From contig NZ_JBNNGK010000004.1 of NCBI RefSeq assembly GCF_050268245.1, positions 286,785-350,784 on the forward strand: DNA of 64,000 nt, in the 5' to 3' direction. Under the pieces are notes generated by a model that was not told the origin of the DNA, searched no databases, and saw only the letters and a program-made list of their open reading frames with translations. Below are positions 61,011 through 64,000 of the stretch, piece by piece. Origin of the DNA: JBNNGK01 sp050268245 (lineage in GTDB: Bacteria; Pseudomonadota; Gammaproteobacteria; Enterobacterales; Enterobacteriaceae). The first letter of the stretch is position 1; every line of letters starts with the position of its first letter. The translations under genes were made by a program, and so were the position numbers.

Positions 61011-61624
61011 TGCACGCCTATCCGATCCCCGAAGCAACGATCAGCGTCAGTGAAGAGATAAAAAAAAGTCGCTTCATAACGTTGCTCGCTCCGACCTGTG
61101 GAATAGAAGCGGCGAAAGCTTTTATTCAGCAGGTTAGGGATGAACACCCCACAGCCCGGCATCATTGCTGGGCTTTTGTTGCTGGTGCACCGGACGACTC
61201 GCAACAGTTGGGGTTTTCCGATGATGGTGAACCTTCTGGTACGGCGGGTAAACCGATTCTGGCACAATTGATGGGCAGTGGCATCGGTGAAATCACTGCT
61301 GTTGTTGTGCGCTATTACGGCGGGATTAAGTTGGGCACCGGTGGGTTGGTAAAGGCTTACGGTAGTGGCGTGCAACAGGCATTAAAACAGATTGAGTTAG
61401 TCAGCAAAGTACCTCAGCTCGAATATACTTTGCATTGTGATTACGCGCAGCTGGCGTTGGTTGAGAACTTATTACAGCAAACGGAAGGGCAAATTTTGCA
61501 TGGGGAATACGGTGCAGCGGTATCACTGCATCTGGCTTTACCGGCAACGGGCGTTGAGGCGTTCGGCAATAAGTTACGTGATCTTAGTCGCGGTAATTTG
61601 CAATTAAGCCCTATTTCGCAATAA
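61010..61624 (+). CDS. yigZ: YigZ, IMPACT-family protein
   Basis: Conserved 204-aa protein (E. coli 204) with an N-terminal UPF0029/IMPACT domain (FSDDGEPSGTAGKPIL and VVRYYGGIKLGTGGLVKAYG) and a C-terminal ferredoxin-like domain. Role unknown; the family is linked to translation control in eukaryotes. Translationally coupled to pepQ (TAATG), with trkH 34 bases downstream. Confidence 0.95.
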   Translation: MHAYPIPEATISVSEEIKKSRFITLLAPTCGIEAAKAFIQQVRDEHPTARHHCWAFVAGAPDDSQQLGFSDDGEPSGTAGKPILAQLMGSGIGEITAVVVRYYGGIKLGTGGLVKAYGSGVQQALKQIELVSKVPQLEYTLHCDYAQLALVENLLQQTEGQILHGEYGAAVSLHLALPATGVEAFGNKLRDLSRGNLQLSPISQ

Positions 61625-61658
61625 TTCCCCCAACTGAATTCCTAAGGACCGTGCTGAA

Positions 61659-63110
61659 ATGCATTTTCGCGCCATAACCCGTATTGTAGGTTTATTAGTC
61701 ATCTTATTCTCCGGGACGATGTTCATTCCTGGTTTGGTGGCGTTGATATACCGCGATGGGGCCGGTCGAGCTTTTACGCAGACCTTTTTTGTGGCGGTGA
61801 CGATTGGCCTGATGCTGTGGTGGCCTAACCGTAAACAGAAAAATGAGCTGAAACCCAGAGAAGGTTTTTTAATTGTCGTACTGTTCTGGACGGTATTGGG
61901 CAGTGTGGGTGCTTTGCCTTTTCTGTTCTCCGAACGGCCGAATCTCTCGCTAACCGATGCCTTCTTTGAATCCTTCTCTGGTTTGACAACCACCGGCGCG
62001 ACCACCTTGGTCGGTTTGGATTCATTGCCTAAAGCGATATTGTTCTATCGTCAAATGCTGCAATGGATGGGGGGGATGGGGATCATCGTCTTGGCCGTGG
62101 CGATTTTGCCTATTCTTGGCGTTGGTGGGATGCAGCTTTATCGAGCAGAAATGCCAGGGCCGCTGAAAGACAACAAAATGCGCCCGCGCATTGCCGAAAC
62201 GGCCAAAACCCTCTGGTTGATCTACGTGCTGTTAACCATTGCGTGTGCTTTGGCGCTGTGGGGAGCGGGTATGACAGCATTTGATGCCATTGGTCATAGT
62301 TTCGCAACCATTGCCATTGGCGGCTTTTCTACGCATGACGCCAGCGTTGGGTTTTACGCCAGCCCCACGATTAATACCATTATTGCTGTATTCTTGCTGA
62401 TATCAGGGTGTAATTTCGGCCTCCACTTTGCGTTATTGAGTGGGCGGAGCCTGAAGGTCTATTGGCGCGATCCTGAATTTCGCATGTTCATCTTTGTGCA
62501 ACTTACGCTGGTTGTGGTATGCGCCGTGGTTCTCTGGTGGCACGGTATCTACCAGTCTGGCATGGAAACGATTAATCAGGCTTTCTTCCAGGTGGTTTCC
62601 ATGGCGACAACGGCCGGATTTACCACCGATAGTTTCTCCAAATGGCCGCTGTTTTTGCCGATGTTGTTGCTTTGTTCAGCATTCATCGGCGGTTGTGCGG
62701 GGTCGACCGGGGGAGGGTTGAAGGTTATTCGTATTCTGTTGCTGTATTTGCAAGGGTCGCGTGAGTTAAAACGGTTGGTGCACCCTAATGCAGTTTATAC
62801 GATTAAATTAGGCAATCGCGCACTACCTGAACGTATTCTGGAAGCGGTATGGGGATTCTTCTCCGCTTATGCTCTGGTGTTTATTATTAGCATGTTGGTT
62901 ATTATTGCGACGGGGGTGGACGAATTCTCTGCTTTTGCTGCGGTAACGGCAACGTTGAACAACCTAGGGCCGGGGCTTGGTGTTGTCGCCGATAACTTCA
63001 CCACAATGCCGCCGCCAGCGAAATGGGTACTGGTATTGACCATGCTATTTGGGCGACTGGAAGTCTTCACACTACTCGTACTTTTCACGCCGACGTTTTG
63101 GCGTGAATGA
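61659..63110 (+). CDS. trkH: TrkH, potassium uptake channel subunit
   Basis: Membrane subunit of the Trk potassium system, 483 aa (E. coli 483). Selectivity-filter-like TTGATT and GGCAGSTGGGLK segments are visible in pore loops. It works with TrkA, which binds nucleotide. AAGGACC ribosome site. hemG follows after 19 bases. Confidence 0.96.
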   Translation: MHFRAITRIVGLLVILFSGTMFIPGLVALIYRDGAGRAFTQTFFVAVTIGLMLWWPNRKQKNELKPREGFLIVVLFWTVLGSVGALPFLFSERPNLSLTDAFFESFSGLTTTGATTLVGLDSLPKAILFYRQMLQWMGGMGIIVLAVAILPILGVGGMQLYRAEMPGPLKDNKMRPRIAETAKTLWLIYVLLTIACALALWGAGMTAFDAIGHSFATIAIGGFSTHDASVGFYASPTINTIIAVFLLISGCNFGLHFALLSGRSLKVYWRDPEFRMFIFVQLTLVVVCAVVLWWHGIYQSGMETINQAFFQVVSMATTAGFTTDSFSKWPLFLPMLLLCSAFIGGCAGSTGGGLKVIRILLLYLQGSRELKRLVHPNAVYTIKLGNRALPERILEAVWGFFSAYALVFIISMLVIIATGVDEFSAFAAVTATLNNLGPGLGVVADNFTTMPPPAKWVLVLTMLFGRLEVFTLLVLFTPTFWRE

Positions 63111-63129
63111 TCTAATAAGGAGTAACGCC

Positions 63130-63663
63130 ATGAAGGCATTGATTCTCTACTCGAGCCGTGACGGACAAACGCACGCTATTGCTTCTTATATAGCAAGTCA
63201 GTTACAGGACACACTTAGCTGCGATCTAATTGATTTGTTACAGGCGGAGAATATCGATCTCAGCCAGTATCAGCGCGTAATGATTGGCGCATCTATTCGT
63301 TATGGTCATTTCCATCCGGCATTGGATAAATTTGTTAAGCGCCATGCGGATCGTTTGAACCAAATGCCAAGCGCATTTTTCTCCGTTAACTTAACGGCGC
63401 GTAAACCTGAAAAGCGCTCTCCGCAAACTAACGGCTACACCCGGAAGTTCTTGCTGGCTTCACCTTGGCAACCCACACAATGCGCAGTGTTTGCTGGTGC
63501 GTTGCGTTATCCTCATTATCGTTGGTTCGATCGTGTCATGATTCAATTCATCATGCGAATGACTGGCGGCGAAACGGATAGCAGTAAAGAGGTGGAATAT
63601 ACCGATTGGCAGCAAGTCGATCGTTTCGCGCTGGAATTCAGCCATATCCAGTACGAAAAATGA
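63130..63663 (+). CDS. hemG: HemG, menaquinone-dependent protoporphyrinogen IX dehydrogenase
   Basis: Flavodoxin-like enzyme of 177 aa (E. coli 181) that oxidises protoporphyrinogen IX to protoporphyrin IX. The N-terminal FMN loop LYSSRDGQTHAIA and the long insert NLTARKPEKRSPQTNGYTRKF typical of HemG are present. Start ATG 63130 (MKALILYSSRDG) by homology. Lies just upstream of an rrn operon, as in E. coli rrnA. Confidence 0.96.
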   Translation: MKALILYSSRDGQTHAIASYIASQLQDTLSCDLIDLLQAENIDLSQYQRVMIGASIRYGHFHPALDKFVKRHADRLNQMPSAFFSVNLTARKPEKRSPQTNGYTRKFLLASPWQPTQCAVFAGALRYPHYRWFDRVMIQFIMRMTGGETDSSKEVEYTDWQQVDRFALEFSHIQYEK

Positions 63664-63693
63664 AACAAATGCTGCCTTGTGCAGCGTTTTGTT
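63664..63693 (+). terminator. Terminator-like hairpin after hemG
   Basis: GCTGC, loop CTTGT, GCAGC followed by GTTTTGTT, with AACAAA on the other side able to extend the stem. Likely ends the trkH-hemG transcript before the rrn promoters. Confidence 0.7.
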
Positions 63694-63732
63694 GAAAAAA
63701 AACGCGGTTGAAAAGTTTTTTGAAATTAGGGG

Positions 63733-63760
63733 TTGCGGCTTACTGAGAACTCCCTATAAT
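63733..63760 (+). promoter_or_regulatory. rRNA operon promoter P1
   Basis: TTGCGG (-35), 16-base spacer, TATAAT (-10) and the GC-rich discriminator GCGCCTCC, matching the form of E. coli rrn P1 promoters including the short spacer. An A/T-rich UP-like element precedes the -35. Start point is likely the A at about 63769. Confidence 0.9.
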
Positions 63761-63839
63761 GCGCCTCCATCGACACGGCGCAAGTGATTCACTTCACAAA
63801 GCGGCCGGGAAGAAAGAGAAAAAATCCTGAAAAAATGGA

Positions 63840-63867
63840 TTGACTCTGAAAGAGGAAAGCGTAATAT
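63840..63867 (+). promoter_or_regulatory. rRNA operon promoter P2
   Basis: TTGACT, 16-base spacer, TAATAT. Lies about 107 bases downstream of P1, as in E. coli rrn operons. Confidence 0.85.
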
Positions 63868-63906
63868 ACGCCACCTCGAGTTAACAAGCTTCGGCGCGTA
63901 ACTCAC

Positions 63907-63919
63907 TGCTCTTTAACAA
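63907..63919 (+). promoter_or_regulatory. boxA antitermination element of the rrn leader
   Basis: TGCTCTTTAACAA is the canonical boxA, bound by NusB-S10 to protect rRNA transcription from termination. The following ATTTATCAGACAATCTGTGT continues the conserved leader. Confidence 0.93.
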
Positions 63920-64000
63920 TTTATCAGACAATCTGTGTGGGCACTCACAAGACGATATCCAGCATCCTCGGATGCAAAAAAATATCAAGTCTTGAAGAGT

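Larger units (their letters stand above)
63769..64000 (+). other. Leader of an rRNA operon, truncated by the window end
   Basis: Transcribed spacer between P1 and the 16S gene. The end of the window still reads leader sequence resembling the E. coli rrn leader (AATATCAAGTCT), so the 16S gene starts beyond base 64000. Upstream hemG suggests this is the rrnA-equivalent operon. Confidence 0.85.

Noticed and set aside
63769..64000. 16S rRNA gene at the right edge
   Set aside because: The sequence is still rrn leader (boxA and following bases); the 16S 5' end is not reached.

Overview
The window reads as chromosomal DNA of an enterobacterium, most likely Serratia or a close relative in Yersiniaceae. 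Most genes and their order match the Escherichia coli core (ftsYEX-rpoH, livKHMGF, ugpBAECQ, metR/metE, ubiEJB-tatABCD-rfaH-ubiD-fre-fadAB-pepQ-yigZ-trkH-hemG-rrn). The lineage call rests on a serralysin-type RTX metalloprotease very like that of Serratia marcescens, with its periplasmic inhibitor gene directly behind it. No insertion sequence, prophage, CRISPR array, tRNA or toxin-antitoxin pair was seen.

Layout. 1-2.6 kb: the end of glpA, then glpB and glpC (anaerobic glycerol-3-phosphate dehydrogenase). 2.7-15.5 kb: the dcrB-yhhQ-tusA-zntA-yhhN-yhhM-yhhL-rsmD block, interrupted by additions: a GNAT gene, a three-gene outer-membrane cassette (5.0-8.4 kb) and the serralysin/inhibitor pair (11.4-13.4 kb). 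15.7-20 kb: ftsY-ftsE-ftsX and rpoH. 20-23.8 kb: a leftward operon panM - DUF3142 protein - TPR-like exported protein, sitting where E. coli has livJ. 24-35.6 kb: livKHMGF, a PLP aminotransferase, and ugpBAECQ under tandem Pho boxes. 35.8-36.5 kb: hiuH and yhhA. At about 36.6 kb the block that maps near E. coli minute 77 meets the block that maps near minute 86. 36.7-63.7 kb: bioP, metR, metE, ysgA, udp, a tyrosine phosphatase, a DedA protein, rmuC, ubiEJB, tatABCD, rfaH, pepE, ubiD, fre, fadAB, pepQ, yigZ, trkH, hemG. 63.7-64 kb: promoters P1 and P2, boxA and part of the leader of a ribosomal RNA operon; the 16S gene itself lies beyond the window.

Regulatory sites that can be read directly include a preQ1-I riboswitch candidate before yhhQ, a ZntR-type promoter with 20-bp spacer before zntA, a sigma-E promoter before rpoH, four PhoB half-sites before ugpB, three adjacent met boxes before metE, two CRP sites 52 bp apart before udp, and a FadR palindrome before fadB.

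The least explained parts are the cassette of an uncharacterised barrel protein, a POTRA-less Omp85-like barrel and a DUF4056 protein (5044-8377), and the DUF3142/TPR pair translationally coupled to panM (20084-23752). Both are short coupled envelope operons inserted into otherwise conserved synteny. These are the best candidates for undescribed systems; their functions cannot be read from sequence alone.
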